Shown: one piece after another, positions 34,741 to 47,486 of the stretch
Position numbering within the stretch: position 1 is the first letter of the stretch
Layout: every line of letters begins with the position of its first letter
The notes under the pieces: generated by a model
What the model was told of the DNA's origin: nothing
The model's input: the letters and a program-made list of their open reading frames with translations, nothing else
Database searches by the model: none
Assembly: GCF_007655135.1 (NCBI RefSeq)
Contig: NC_045133.1
Coordinates: forward strand, 21,115,845 to 21,179,844
Length of the DNA stretch: 64,000 nt
Origin: Punica granatum
Lineage: Eukaryota > Streptophyta > Magnoliopsida > Myrtales > Lythraceae
Direction: 5' to 3'
Position numbers and translations under genes: made by a program

Positions 34741-34744
34741 AAAA

Positions 34745-34925
34745 GATAACATCAACGTGGATTGATTTAAGTGATTCAATACTCGATCTTTTAAGTAAAA
34801 TTTCGAGTTCGAGTATTATAAATGGAGAAAATATATACTGTGAGAGTTTTACCGAGCCGGTCCGGCTCGAATTGAATTAGTCGAAACCCAATGAGTTTTC
34901 AAATTTCAAGGTAAAAAAAAAAAAG
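34745..34925 (+). mobile_element. SINE with poly(A) tail, common family of this window
   Basis: Best-preserved copy: 'cgtggattgatttaagtgat' head, 'atttcgagttcgagtatt' B-box, 'aaatggagaaaatatatac', 'gagagttttaccgagccgg', 'gaattagtcgaaaccca', and a tail of 12 A at 34914-34925. Confidence 0.7.
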
Positions 34926-35330
34926 GAAAAGATAACGGGTAAGGTACTGATCAATGAAATAATTGGGTGGCGATCCCTACGCATCATTGTCACTGGAGAG
35001 TACCATATTCACGTGAGTATGTCAAATCAAGTGGCTCCAATGTCATATATGAGGGTATAATGATGATGACGACGATGACAACGACGACCATGATAGTAAG
35101 TGTTCAACCTATTAATACTCTAAAGAAAATCCAAAGAAAATCAAAAGGCGAGAAATATCCGAGCAGTTATCCAAGACAAATCATCAAGGAAACTACGAGT
35201 TAGAACACAAGAAGTAAGCATATGCACAGTTGGAGTCGGCGAATCAACATATGATGCAGATATTTGAGATGAGAGAGTGGCCGATCCATAAAATCAGAAT
35301 CATTAGACACCCGACGCATATATGTGACAT
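34926..35330. other. Intergenic, no feature recognised
   Basis: Non-coding, with a short (GAT/GAC)n-like stretch at 35058-35090. Confidence 0.4.
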
Positions 35331-35413
35331 AGACATCGGATGAGAGGCAATTCCATATGCTTTAATCTCTAGAGGTAGACATCGGATGAGAGGCAATTCC
35401 ATATGCTTTAATC
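35331..35413. repeat. Tandem duplication, 46-bp period
   Basis: 'agacatcggatgagaggcaa' followed by 'ttccatatgctttaatc' occurs at 35331 and again at 35377 with no differences over 37 bases, so it is recent. Confidence 0.9.
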
Positions 35414-36470
35414 ACTACATGAATAGAGATGCCACCCACCATTAGTTATTTCATGTAAGGGACAGTTGTCAAGTCCAATCTCAATCAAATCTCGCTCTCT
35501 TGCTATCGCTTTTAATGGCTAAACTCGTAATCGCTTGACATCGATGAGATAATAACATTGGCCTTCGTTCGAGTTCTTGTGTAGAAGTCATCAAAAGGGC
35601 AATATTGGTCTACACTCCATTTTAACGAAACTTTAATCGACTTTCAAGCTACTCTTTGATTACTCAAAGCAGTAGGGGAGAAAAAAAGAAACAAAAAGTG
35701 GGACGAAATATAGTTGATAAATGAATTAAAAAGAAGCCATTCCCTTTAAGTGAAATGATAATTAATAATGAATTACCAATTTATACATTCAATTCAATTG
35801 AAAGAGGAATTCTGAAGACCATTTGCTATCCTGAGATTTTCTTATCTTTCCTAAATGACAAAGAGTGAACGTGCCACAGTTAATTATTCCTATTTTTCCT
35901 TTTATTGTAAAGACGAACCAAAAGGCCTTAAAATTCTAGGACAACCACATACTGTCATCTCAAAACTTTTACGTGATATCATAATTAATAATCATTGTTA
36001 TCATTTTTTTTTGGTCGAAACCTTCACAAAGTCTATATTTACATTTTTCTTCTTTCGCTTTACTTCCCCACTAAATTAAAAACTCTGCAAATTATAAATT
36101 TTCTCCATTCACAGAACTAAAATCTAACACGTGTTCAATCAATCTGATAATTATTAGTAAGTTGATCCTCCATATAAACGCTCCTAACAACATTATATAG
36201 ACATCTCGTATTCCTTTATTTATTTGTTCTATAAGTCCTCAAGCTTTCTTCTTGGTGTGAGCAAACGGCATAGGGATCTCACCATGTTTGAATTAATTGA
36301 TATATGGCCCTCGCAATGAGTTGTTAGAGAGACAATGGGAGCCCCCTTGCTTTTGGGAGAGGGATGGCGTCTGTTTCAACACTGCCTTGCATGTTTGGGA
36401 CACCAATGTGTCTGTTTCAATATGATTGATTGTTTCGGAGAGACAATTATCTCAAAGTACTATGTACAGA
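35414..36470. other. Intergenic region and distal FPP downstream sequence
   Basis: AT-rich. No gene supported. The right edge may contain the end of the FPP 3' UTR. Confidence 0.35.
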
Positions 36471-36712
36471 AATTTCATTCACCAATATATAGTAAAAACA
36501 TCATGTCTTTGCACAAGGAAGCAAACACGCAGAAGGCAAGCAAAGCAATGAAGAGAAGGAACCCGAGTTCAGTGAAGCCGAGCAGATGCAAAATGTCGTT
36601 ACCTTCTCGGGTCCAAAGTCAATGTCATCGGAGTCGTGAACTTCCCACCAAAGTTACTAGAGTTCCATATCAACACAAATATACCATATTGTTTATGCAA
36701 AGTTGTCAGAGG

Positions 36713-39700
36713 CTAGTAAGCAGAGTTCTTGCCTTTAGAGGAGAAGAACCTGCTGAAGCCTCGGGATTGCTTTTCAGGCGTCGAACAGGAAGTTGAGGAG
36801 CCGGAGAGAGTGGGTCGGTGTCTCGAGTGCCTGGAGTGGAGCGGAGATTTCTGGAAGCCTAGCTCTGTCTCTGATGGGCTGTTTGGGAAGCTGTACAGTT
36901 CCATCGGGGACTCTGCACCAGTTTGGTCTGAGTCAACAGCCGGTGGAAAAGTCTCTTGAGAGATCATCCCACTTGTTGTGGGTTGATGCTCAGATTGGTT
37001 GTCAGCATTTCGGCTCTTCTCACTCTTTGGGGAGCCCATGGTGTCCGTGTTAGGAGGTCGCAGTGCGTTGAGTTGCTTGCCGAGAAGAAAGATTGTCTGT
37101 TGGCACTCCGCTAGCTTCTCTGCTGCTGCTGCTAACTCTGTTTCCTGCAACAACACAGCGATAGAAGCCCATTCAGCCGTGCCCATTGTTGCTTAAAAGG
37201 GCAAAGAATTTCTGATACAATTAGATGCTTTGTGTGGACACTTGTGGTCTTAAACCAATTCAACATGATTTATACTGCATAGGTTTCTTCTGCAAAAACC
37301 GAGAAACCAAATCAGATGAGAACGCAAACCCCTTTGCCTTTTGTATAAATTCCCCAAGACCAAACCTATCTTAGTAAAGGTATCACAACAACCCAGCCCT
37401 TTTAGTTTTAGACCCCGAACTGGCATATACAAGACCGGAATAAATAACTGGAACTAAAAGACTGGACAAACAAACTTCGTACAAGGCTATAGCCTCACCT
37501 GCTTGCTCTTGAGATCAGCATCAGCCTCAGCCTCCCGTGCATGACTCTCAATCCTAAAGGTGATGAGATGCAAGAGTTAATATAGAACCATAAATAGAGG
37601 AACCAACTGAATTGTACTATTAATGAATCTTGGAAAACATTACACTTATTCTATGAAATGTGTTGGTAATAACCGTCCATACAGTTTCAAAATCTCGAGG
37701 TGCTGTAAAATCCCCGCAAAAGCCAATACTACTCAGTGCGGGTGAAAAAGAAAACTGAAATAGTCAATACAGAGGAAGTATGGAAAACTAACCTCTCCAA
37801 CTGGTCTTGGAGATCCTTGCTTCTGTCCAAAGCATCCTTATGAGCCCTTTTCTCCTCTTGAAGTTCGTTATCCAAGCTCTCCGTTTTTGCTCGTAGAAGG
37901 TTCGCTTCGGTTTCTAATTCCTGTGCTTGCATCTCAAGTGATCTGTATGACTCTGCCATACACTTGAGCTGTGTTTCTGCCAAGCTAAATGAATTTTGAG
38001 CCGAAGCCAACTGAGACTTGACTTCCGCCAGCATTTGTTCTGTTTCCTGCAGTCGGGACTTCATCGCTTCCAAATCTTCAGCGGATCTTGCCAAATCAGT
38101 TGCCATTTTATCATTCTCAGATCTCAGTTTCTCGTAATCCTCAGAAAGAATTGTATGTCGGTTGGCATTTGCTTCATCGCCAGACTCCAAGATCCCGTCA
38201 TCAGAAACTTCAGGGTGGGAAGTGAGATCGGAAGAGATTGCTTGACCATTCTGGTATGCCTCTCTCGTAGGATCCTGTTGGACCTCGTTATTATTCTCAG
38301 GCAAAGCAACCTTGTCTATATAGTCAGGGCTGTTGACTACCGATTCCGTTCCCTTGTAACCAAGGATGTTGAACTTAACATCACTGGCCTTCGCTAACAC
38401 ACGAGAGAGTTCGAGAATGAAATCAAACAGACTCGCATCACTGCTTATAACCTTTTTGTATGTCACAAAGAATGACCCGATCTTCTGATCTAACTCATCA
38501 CTATCAGTAGACGCGTGGTGGACCCCCACCGCCTCTTTGCCCAGAAAGAGAACAAAGTCATGAATTCGGATGATGGCAGCTTCCAAATCTGGGGTCATCA
38601 CCTGATGAGCTTCTGTTGCTTGCTTAGCATCTACTGACAAATTCAATTCCTTGTCAATAATAGCCGCATCTGCAAGACCACCTTGTCCATTATTTTCCTC
38701 CGGGACAGAAACTCCCACTTGATGTTCTCGAGTTGTATCGCATGCATCAAGAACAGCTTGTTTGATGTCCTCAAACACCCTATTCACGTCATCTTCCTGG
38801 GACATAGATTTCAATATTGTTGAGATTCTCGATTCTAGATTCACAACTGGAAGCTTCCCTGTAGAAGATGCTGGAGTCTCAGGGGAATCTATGTCCTTGC
38901 CAACTGAAGTACTATTGTTCAAACTATCAGCTTTCCTAATAGTCGAACTATCAGGGGAGGACATGGATCCATTCAAATCATTAGATGAGCACGCCAACTT
39001 CTCCATTTCAAGGAAGTCATCCATAAGCTCCAGACGATTTGCACCATCAGCTTTCTTCGGTATTCCGGAGTTCTTTTCCTTATTAAATTGGGAAAACTCA
39101 GTGACCACTGCTGAGGGCCAGGACTCAGCACAGCTTCTCTCATCATCATTTCCATCTTCAGACATGGAGATCAAGCTCGGTGGGTTGCTCACATGGTGGC
39201 TTAAGGAGGCTTCAGCAGAGACTCGAACAAAAGATTCGGGCAAGTTTTGGTTGCTGCTCTGCAGCTGTGCTTCTAGAGCTTGAAGTTTGCTGGCGGTCTT
39301 CGCGCACATGGTCCTTGAAGCCTGCAACTCACTGTTTCTCTTGGCCAAAGCTTCTTTTAGCATCTTCGTTTCTTCTTCCGTTGCCAACAAGCGTTCAGTG
39401 AGGAACTCATTCTCCTTATGAAACTTCTGATAATTGTCAAAGGAATAATCTGGCGAAGAGGACGTACGGGGACTTGGAGGCTTAAGAGGAGACCGCCTTA
39501 TGTTAGAGTCGCCATGGTCTCGGCCCAAATTCTCCACCTCCAACTTCATTTGGGCAAGTGCAGCAGGTCCAGGTAATTTCTTCCGGACTAAACCGCGTAG
39601 CCTCTGGCACTCGGCCTCTAGCTTAGCTATTTTCTTAACGCCCTCCATGTGCTGCTTGTTAGCCACTTCTGCAGACCTCACGCTCATGTTTTTCTCTTCA

Positions 39701-40892
39701 TTGCGAATCTCGAGTTCTTTGGTGACCACGTGGAGCTCATACTTCAGCGAATTAATTTCCCTTTCGCATGCTTGAATGTTTCCCTTCAGAAGCTCGATTT
39801 CAGCCTCAGCCTGTGTTTTTTCTTCACTAATTTTTATTAGCATGTTGGACCGCTCTTGCAGAGACCTTGACAAGGCACCATTTTCGGCTGCAGACTTTCG
39901 GAGTTCTTGGTCAAGGTCACCTATCTTGACTTCAAATTCATGCTTAATTTTCTCCCATTGCTTGGTTTTGGTAAGAACAACTTCTTGCAAATTCTTTTCA
40001 TGTTCTTCCTTCAGATTCCGAATCTGTCTCATGCACTCCTTAAGAGCACCATCGAGATGTGCTGCTCGGTCTTCAGCAGTGAGCTTATCAAGAGTTACCG
40101 TCTCCAAATGATTTTTCAGTGCCAGCGCTTCTGCCTCAGCTTTTTCCCAACCTGTGGCAGGAACAGGAACCATATTAGCTAGGCCTTCTCGCAAACCACT
40201 CGGTCCTCTTCACTATGAAACAAAATAAGTGTTTCCCGTATATTAACAGCTCGCGGCATACCTGAGACAGCTTCTTCAGCAACTTTGGAATGCTGTTTCA
40301 CCAGATTCTCCTTAGTCGTCAACTCTGATTGAGCTCCCGATAGTTTCTCATGTAATTCTTTAACATGATCCTCTAATGTCTGAACCTGTTCCTCAGATGT
40401 CTTAAGTTGATCTTCCAAACCAGTTAGATGGGAATATGACTCCAAGGAGATCTGAACATAATTTGGTTTCTTGTACTTCTCCTGTTGATGGAAAATGATA
40501 TAAAATAATGAGAAGAGTGCATGGTCCCAGAAGCGAGACAAAGAGTGAAGTACATGGTCCCAGAAGTGAATAGAAAGAAAGATCTGTTTATGACCCATAA
40601 TTCAGACTCAACAAGCTTGGATGTTCACCGACTTGTTTCTAACATAACATTCAACAAAGCAGCAGGGAAAGTATATATACATACATCCTAGATTCACAGC
40701 AGCTATTTTCCAACAATTTTGAAGGATGCTAGAATATCCAATGTTCGCTTAATACATCAATTATGTTAAGAAAAAAACCTGATCAGCCTGAGGTTTGGTT
40801 GGTGCTATTGTAACCCCAGCAGAGTCCAGTATAGCGGCAACCTTCTCAACCGCAGCCTTGTCCGACGACTTTTTCTTCCAAGGCCAACTCAT
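36713..40892 (-). CDS. FPP: Filament-like plant protein (FPP, DUF869), long coiled-coil protein
   Basis: FPPs are long plant-specific coiled-coil proteins, first found as partners of the WPP-domain protein MAF1 of the nuclear envelope. They are thought to act as structural scaffolds. Coding exons on the minus strand are 40892-40779, 40481-40262, 40151-37793, 37553-37499 and 37144-36713, all with GT-AG junctions and consistent phase, giving 1059 aa. The family signatures are MSWPWKKKSSDK (residues 1-12), KYKKPNYVQISLESYSHLTGLEDQ (starting at residue 40, FPP hallmark), EKIKHEFEVKIGDLDQELRK, ECQRLRGLVRKKLPGPAALAQMK, and late coiled coil ESLDNELQEEKRAHKDAL. The C-terminus (about 975-1059) is Ser-rich and ends in RGFSRFFSSKGKNSAY, also typical. 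Length fits the FPP4/FPP6 group. No break or missing exon is seen. The large exon 3 carries most of the coiled coil and a low-complexity Ser/Asp middle. Confidence 0.94.
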
Positions 40893-40912
40893 CTTCGCTA
40901 ATTGTCCACACT
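40893..40912 (-). other. FPP 5' UTR, part joined to the first coding exon
   Basis: A 'cttcag' acceptor at 40918-40913 lies 20 bases before the ATG. This implies a leader intron running back to a GTGAGC donor at 42361. Confidence 0.6.
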
Positions 40913-42361
40913 CTGAAGTAGAAAAACATATTAGTTTAGAATATGAAAAGATAAAAGTATTTATACTGCCATCTCTTCCAGTGAGCATTTACACGGAAAA
41001 TACAATCTTCAAAGGATTTAAGATGCTGTTAACAGCTCAATATGAACGGAGCATGGTTTCAGAAAATATGGAAAGAAAGAAAACATTTCAGGACTATGTT
41101 AACCTATTGCATCAGCCTACTTATATCTTCTTAACGCGAACAACAATCTGCTTATACTGATAGATGCACCAATCACAGAATTTCATTGGATGATCTGAAA
41201 CACTAAGATAAAATAAAATGAATTACTGGACAACAAGGAAAAAAAAATGAAATCTTCGACTTGACACCACCATGAGAAGCAAATAAAAAGACTATAGCTC
41301 TTTCAGAAAATTAATTATGAGCTAGGTTGTTTAATTACAAATTTCTCTTCATTTTTTTTACTCGATTAATTATAAAAATTGATCAGTGAGCAATTCTCTC
41401 CTTTTATCATGCAGTTCAGAAAATGGGAAGAGTGCAAATCAGGAGATCAAATTAAGAACCAGAAAATCATTCACAGAAAAATTGAACAAGCCTTCGAATG
41501 TCGAAAGTGAAACAGCCTTTCCGGGACAAATTTTTGACCAGACAAGCATATATGAAAATAAAACCCGTAATTTGGTAACCAAAAATAAAAGAAAAAAAAA
41601 AGAAAAATCGATCATTCCACAGATGATTCAACAGATAGAGCTTACGATAAGATTTTCTAAACAGTTGAATATCAGAAAAATCAATTTAAAAAAAAAAAAA
41701 GAAAAAAACATAAGAATTTATGACAGAGTAAAGGACAGTAGAAAAGATAATACCACTCACCAACCAAAAAAAAATAAAGAAAGAAAGAAAGAAAGGTCAG
41801 AATCCAACATACGACTCGACCGAGCAGTGATTCCAGCGAGGTTGTTCCAAGGCGTGTTTCGTCATACACTCAAATCAACAAGCAGCTCTATGGTTTAGAA
41901 CCCAAAGCAGAGCAGTTAACTTGGTAATCAAAATCTAGAGCTGAAACCAATCAAATCACTAGCATGTATAGCGTCCATGAAGAATCACAGCAGAAACTGA
42001 TCTTCAATGGAAAGACATTACTTATTATTAAAAAAAAAAACACACACACACACGCACGCACGCACAAAACAACAAAAAAGAAGAAAGAGTGTAAACTCCG
42101 ACCGACACATACGGAACAAACAAACAGTATCGACTCCACCCTTCCTTCCGATCAATCAAAGACCTCCTCCAGATAAGAACAACCAGACAACATTTCACCA
42201 AAGAAAAAAAAAATTTAATGCAGAAGCAGTAATCAGCTCCTGTTTCCGGTCCCTAACCCGTGTTTCGATGTATCGTCCCGAGTGACCAGATGATCAATCG
42301 AGAGCTCAAGAACCGAGGAAATGTTAAGGAAAGCGAGGCTCTATAGAGGAATCCAGCTCAC

Positions 42362-42600
42362 CGGTGCAAAATGTAGCTGCGGATAAGTAGAGCACTGGAC
42401 TTGGGGGAACAGAGGTACGGAGAAGAAGGAGACCGGAGATCTAATCACTCGGCATTGATCGGCGCCGTGCTTTCTCAGCTCGATCAGTAGCTGAGATTGG
42501 AAGCAGAGGCGCTGGCGGCTCGGCGGCGGCGGCGGAGGCGGAGTGGTGGCGGAGAGCAGGAGGAAGGAGGTGGTGGGTGAATGAAATGAGAGAGAGATAT
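42362..42600 (-). other. Probable FPP first (non-coding) exon and 5' leader
   Basis: A GC-rich block on the minus strand, with a (CCG)n run at about 42522-42536 and C/T-rich text, ends at an ACCG|GTGAGC donor (42362/42361). Joined to 40912 it leaves an AT-rich leader intron of 1449 bp, a common design in plant housekeeping genes. The transcription start is not defined; about 42600 is a guess. Confidence 0.55.
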
Positions 42601-43300
42601 TCGGACTCCACTGTCACTTAAAAAAGCAAGACGTCCCCCCCCCCCCAAAAAAAAAAATTGTGCCGTCGAAAAATTCCAAACATTTATTAATTAATTACAA
42701 ATATTTATTATTATTGATATTCAGTGTTACGTATTTAATGCGTTTTCTCTCTCTCTCTTTTTTTTTACCGAGAGGGAAGGGACGTGGGATGATAAGCGGT
42801 CAAAGCTCGGGCGAAATGACGGGAATGCCCTCGGAAATCCGGGGGAATCCCGCACGCTCGTGGCAGAAGCAAAAGTCAGGCTGTGAGCTGGACCGGATCT
42901 TTCGTTGAAAAGGTTTTCCTCTGCCGTTAGCTTCGCGCCGTTACCGTCAGGGAGATGGACCAGGCCAGACCAGCTCGTCAAGTCGCTCTCTTTCTTCTGG
43001 GACTGAGTCGATTGCAGGCATCGATGATACGATTTGATGATGTTATGTTTGGGGCAATGAAATGGAAATGGAAATGGAGTAGAATCGTGCGATTCATCCT
43101 CGATTGATGAATAAGGTCTTGCTAGTAAATTTGCATCGGCGGACTCGTTTGGATGCCTCTGGTATACTCGACCGCATCGCTTGCTTGTATCAACGCCTAA
43201 TGCCAATAGGAAGGGTTGGATGTGTACTGATCGAGTACAATCTAGTACCGAAGTTCACATGTTCAACCTAGAATTAAAGTTCCTTTATCTTTCTTATTTT
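42601..43300. promoter_or_regulatory. FPP upstream region
   Basis: No second gene is evident. It includes a C12/A11 homopolymer pair (about 42635-42657), a (CT)n near 42747-42760 and a moderately GC-rich part at 42770-43010 that may be promoter. The 159-aa minus frame at 43206-42727 has no recognisable domain. Confidence 0.35.
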
Positions 43301-43303
43301 TCG

Positions 43304-43616
43304 CTTCGTTTGTTTTTACAATTGCGTTTTTAAAATATTAACTCTAACTTTAATTCTACTCATTACACAATAAAAATTAACGATGCAATTATTACTTTTT
43401 CCTTTTTCTTTAATTTTTTAATCATTCAATTCAATTTTTAATATTAAATTATCTCAACTATCCATTACTTTTTCCACAATTTAACAATACAATCGTTACT
43501 TTTTCTCAACTATTCATTATTTTTTCATACTTTTTTTCATAATTCAATAACACAATAATTATAACCAAATTAAAATCAAAACTCAACTCTACTTAACTCT
43601 AAAACCAAACGCACCA
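43304..43616. mobile_element. MITE of the 'TTTGGTTT-AGAGTTAA' family
   Basis: The right end is the inverse of GGTGCGTTTGGTTTTAGAGT and the left end reads CTTCGTTTGTTTTTACAATT. Internal 'ttactttttc' and 'cattacacaata' phrases are the complement of those in the copies at 55564 and 62334. Confidence 0.65.
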
Positions 43617-43633
43617 TTAAATTTCAAGAGACG

Positions 43634-43752
43634 TATACCAATAAAGAATTGGTTAAATGGTAAACGGGTTTATTTCCTGTAAAAAGGAAAATACAAATTC
43701 GACTTTCAACAAACGCACTTGTTAAGAGAAAAAATCACCTTTAACGTTCGAC
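43634..43752 (+). mobile_element. Truncated SINE related to the copy at 2981
   Basis: It shares 'ttggttaaatggtaaacggg', 'acaaattcgactttcaac' and 'aaacgcacttgttaagag' with the copy at 2981. The 3' tail is lost. Confidence 0.5.
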
Positions 43753-43899
43753 CCCTTGAAATTGCAAGAACAATATTTTTCACAATTTTTTTTCGTTGAA
43801 AAAAATTCCAAGAGATGCGTATCCAGTTTCACTCATACACTTGATAAGGCATGTCCTAGGTCACAATGGCATTTTGGCACTCGTAACTTTATCTTTCAC

Positions 43900-44215
43900 C
43901 TAACATGTCATGGAGAGAAAGGTTACTTTATATGTATGATTTAGGTAAGCTCGTAAGAGTTAATCTAATGACAATATGGTGTAAAGTAGTGACAATAACA
44001 CTTTATCCAAGAATGTAGTGATTATACCGTAATCTGAAACTAAAGGTTTCAAGTTCAATTCTTTGCACATATAGTATGAAATGTTACACTATATGTCTAA
44101 TTCAAATAAGTTCGTAACAATCAGTCTTATATTGGTATAATGCAGTGGCAATACCACTTATCCAAAAAATGAACTAGCTATACTTTAAACTGAAACCAGA
44201 TATTTCAAATTTAAT
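43900..44215. repeat. Diverged tandem duplication, unit about 165 bp
   Basis: 'taagctcgtaagagttaatc ... gtaaagtagtgacaataacactttatcc ... gtagtgattataccgtaatc ... ggtttcaagttcaattctttgcacat' recurs as 'taagttcgtaacaatcagtc ... gtggcaataccacttatcc ... gaactagctatactttaaac ... atatttcaaatttaattattttcag'. Each unit carries a tRNA-like 'caagttcaatt', so the units may be SINE-derived. Confidence 0.65.
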
Positions 44216-44755
44216 TATTTTCAGATTTAGTGCATTCATGTGTTTGGTCCCCGTTAATCCATCATATATACCACAAGCTATAAGTGCAAGTGCTTTTGGT
44301 GGCACCGACTAAAAACGACGAAGTCAAGAGAGCAGACGAAAAAAACACATCTCAAATCCCATTGTTTTTGTTTTTCATGTTGACTTGTTTCTTTCATTTT
44401 TTATGTCTTCCTGGCTCCAATTATTTGTATTAAAAATTAATTCTTAAAAAGTTAATTTAATATATATTTATATTATTCCATATATAAAAATATAATGACC
44501 GTTCATACTAATGGGAGTAATTCGGGTTCAAAGGACAAATGCTTTATAATTTTCAGAATAATTGGTTTAAATATGCTATAGCTCCGGAAATTTATGTTAC
44601 CTGTCATGTATATTCTTCAAAATAATCCTCCTTAATCTTTCTATCAAAATTTTATCTACCCTTCACAAGTTATTTTTTATTCTTCTTTTGTGCCATATAC
44701 CGACTAAACAAGCATTTTTCAGTAAGCAACTAAACAAGCATTTTCAGGGGAACTA
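44216..44755. other. Intergenic, no feature recognised
   Basis: AT-rich non-coding DNA. Confidence 0.4.
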
Positions 44756-44759
44756 AATA

Positions 44760-47400
44760 TTTAGGCCCGTGCCTTGCACGGATTTTATTTAAAAAAATTC
44801 ATGATACGAAATTATATTTAAATATTTACAACATAAGAAATTGAATTCAATAATAATTGTTAATGTGGATTTTATAGCTAATTTATTTTATACTATATAA
44901 AATCTTAATATGGGTAATATCAAACTTATGAAAACATATAATTATTTGAGAGAATATTAGCTAAAGTTTGGGTATTATACTCATATAGATCCATTCATTC
45001 ACTATTTTAATTTCCGAGAAAATAATTTTAAAGACCCAAAAAGTCAAGCATCTGATTTTATTTGATGGAAGTACAACAGTAAATCGTTCAATAATATATA
45101 TTAAATAAAATATAGGAATTTATTCAATTCAATAAAATTTGAAGTATGAAAGAAAGTTAAATTACAACCAATCTTAAAGTCTTCTAAAAAGCTAATAATA
45201 TTTCAAGATAGATTATTTCGTTTTAGAAAATATTTATAAATCAGTAGGCTTCTTGCTACAACTTTGTTAAATAAAATTGTTAATATAATTTCTCCTTTAA
45301 TGAATAAAATTTAGTTTCTTATATGACTTAGTAAGTATGATAATATGGCTCAATTCTATGATATTAGACGACTCCATTGCTAATATTTTTTACAAGAACA
45401 GGGATAAAGATTCAAAAATTAATATAATATGTCTGAAAAGATTTTCATTGCTCTCTTTTGTAAATAAGGTTATCTCATGTAGATATTTTTGGATAAGACG
45501 GCAATATTAAAAATTCTAAAAAAAAATGAAACCTTAATTTATTATTTACTTGATAATCTACTCTCTTCTTGTTAAACTTTCATGTAAATAAGCCAATTGA
45601 AGTGTGCTTAAAAAATGAAAACTAAATTAGAACCTAATTGGAAGAAATGAGTTACCACATGAAAATACCTTGTAAATATTTCGCCAATAAATGAGAATGA
45701 ACACTTAGGCCAAGAGATTGTGTGAATGTTGGCAAAACATGCTCTCAACTTGCCTACAACAATGTGCAGATGGGATGCAAAGTTGACTTATATAGAGATT
45801 TTCAAGCAATTAAAGTAATTTAGAATTTAATAATCATAATAAAACCATTACTATTAATTGTCACAAAACTTATGATTTCTTTTGACCAGCATTGAAGCTC
45901 AAATTTATATCAAATTGAATGATGATGAATTTAGTTTTAGTATTGTATAAAGAACATTTAATTTTCAAGTAAAAGTATTTATTATTATAGCCAATGGTAA
46001 ATTTATCAAATATAATTTTAATAAAATTGTTAAAATTAAAATAATTGCAATTTGATTTAGTATATTACTATAATAGATATACGATTACTTTACTACTAGC
46101 ACTTGCTAAAAACATTTAGATAAATAATTTTTAATTATTTTACTATTTATTTTTTTCACAATTTTACTAAAATTTTTCATTTAACGAAAGCAGTACTACC
46201 AGAAAATTAGCATTTAGCAACGCTTTTTTGGCGACATTTTCAGAAACGTTGCTAAAAGTGTCAATCGAGGTGCTCGTGGCAACACTTCAGCAAACGTCGT
46301 CAGAAATCGATCTCTTCTGACTATTATTTAGGCATTTACTTTTATAACGATATTTATTCCTATGTATTTAAACCATATCAGAACTACACAATAGTAAACT
46401 TAATTTCTAAAAATTAACCTAAATATGATATAGACATGTACTATTTTAACCCTACTTAATGTATTGTATTCAATTATATATATATATATATATTAGGCTA
46501 TCAAAACCATGCGTTGCGCGGGTTTTGTAAAGAAAATTTATTATAAAATATTAGAAGACAATTATTAATATTAATCTATAATATATATTAATATATAGAA
46601 ATAGAAAAATTGTTCTTATATTATTTAAACTTTAATATGATAAATTTCATACCCACCCTAGTTAGATAATATAAAGTGAAGAGCTCATAAGCAAATAATT
46701 CATAAAAAATAATTCATAGATAAATCTCAATTATCAATTCAATTTATAAGAAAATAATTATAAAATCCAAAAATAAAAAATTTGTAGCTAGTTTATTATT
46801 ATTAAAATATTAGTAATCATAGAGTTCATAAAATTTTAACATTAAGTATTCACAGTTGTCTTTCTCTCACTCATATTTCATATATTAAGTTTTGTAAATT
46901 CGAATAATTTTAGATAAAATAACTAATCACTCTAATGAGAGATTTTGAAGTTTAATAATTATTAATGTCTCTAAAATCATGTATACTCATTTATGAATAA
47001 AATAGCAATTGCTTATAAAATAAGAAATAGTGATTAGAATTTACTAAAAATAACAATAAGTGATTAGAATTATTCTTTAATGTTTCTTTTGAATATATTT
47101 TCTTTAATTACAATAATAATTAGTATTATTCAATTTCCATATAACATACTAATTTATTAAACATATACTATTTTATCCATATTTAATAGGATGTGATACA
47201 ACTTTATATATCTAATAAATAGATGGCCTATGGATAAGTACAATAAATGTAGAAGATAATTTCTGTAAAAAAATGAGAAATAAAGAAAGATACAGAAAAT
47301 TTCATTGATAATAACCGAATGCAAAATCTTTTGAATCAATCAATAACAAGTATAATCAATCAATAACAAGTATGATGCACAACGTGCTTGGTAAAAGGTT
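44760..47400. mobile_element. Very AT-rich region with two Helitron-like palindromes
   Basis: CCCGTGCCTTGCACGG (44766-44781) and CCATGCGTTGCGCGGG (46507-46522) are the GC palindromes often found in plant Helitron-type repeats, each followed by hundreds of bases of AT-rich non-coding text. No CTRR end or replication protein could be identified, so element boundaries are unknown. A CACTA-like terminus (TACTACCAGAAAATTAGC) with 'tagcaacg' motifs lies at 46194-46310. Confidence 0.4.
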
Positions 47401-47486
47401 TTGCATACTAATTTCAAGGCCAACTCTCCGCAATTTTCCCTCCATTCAAAACTAGCATTTCACTCTCCCACCTCTGTTTCATAGTT

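Noticed and set aside
36729..39840. Plus-strand frames opposite FPP exons (for example 38762-39283, 173 aa).
   Set aside because: They are antisense shadows of a long GC-balanced coiled-coil exon.
42727..43206. 159-aa minus-strand frame upstream of FPP.
   Set aside because: No recognisable domain; the sequence looks like promoter DNA with simple repeats.
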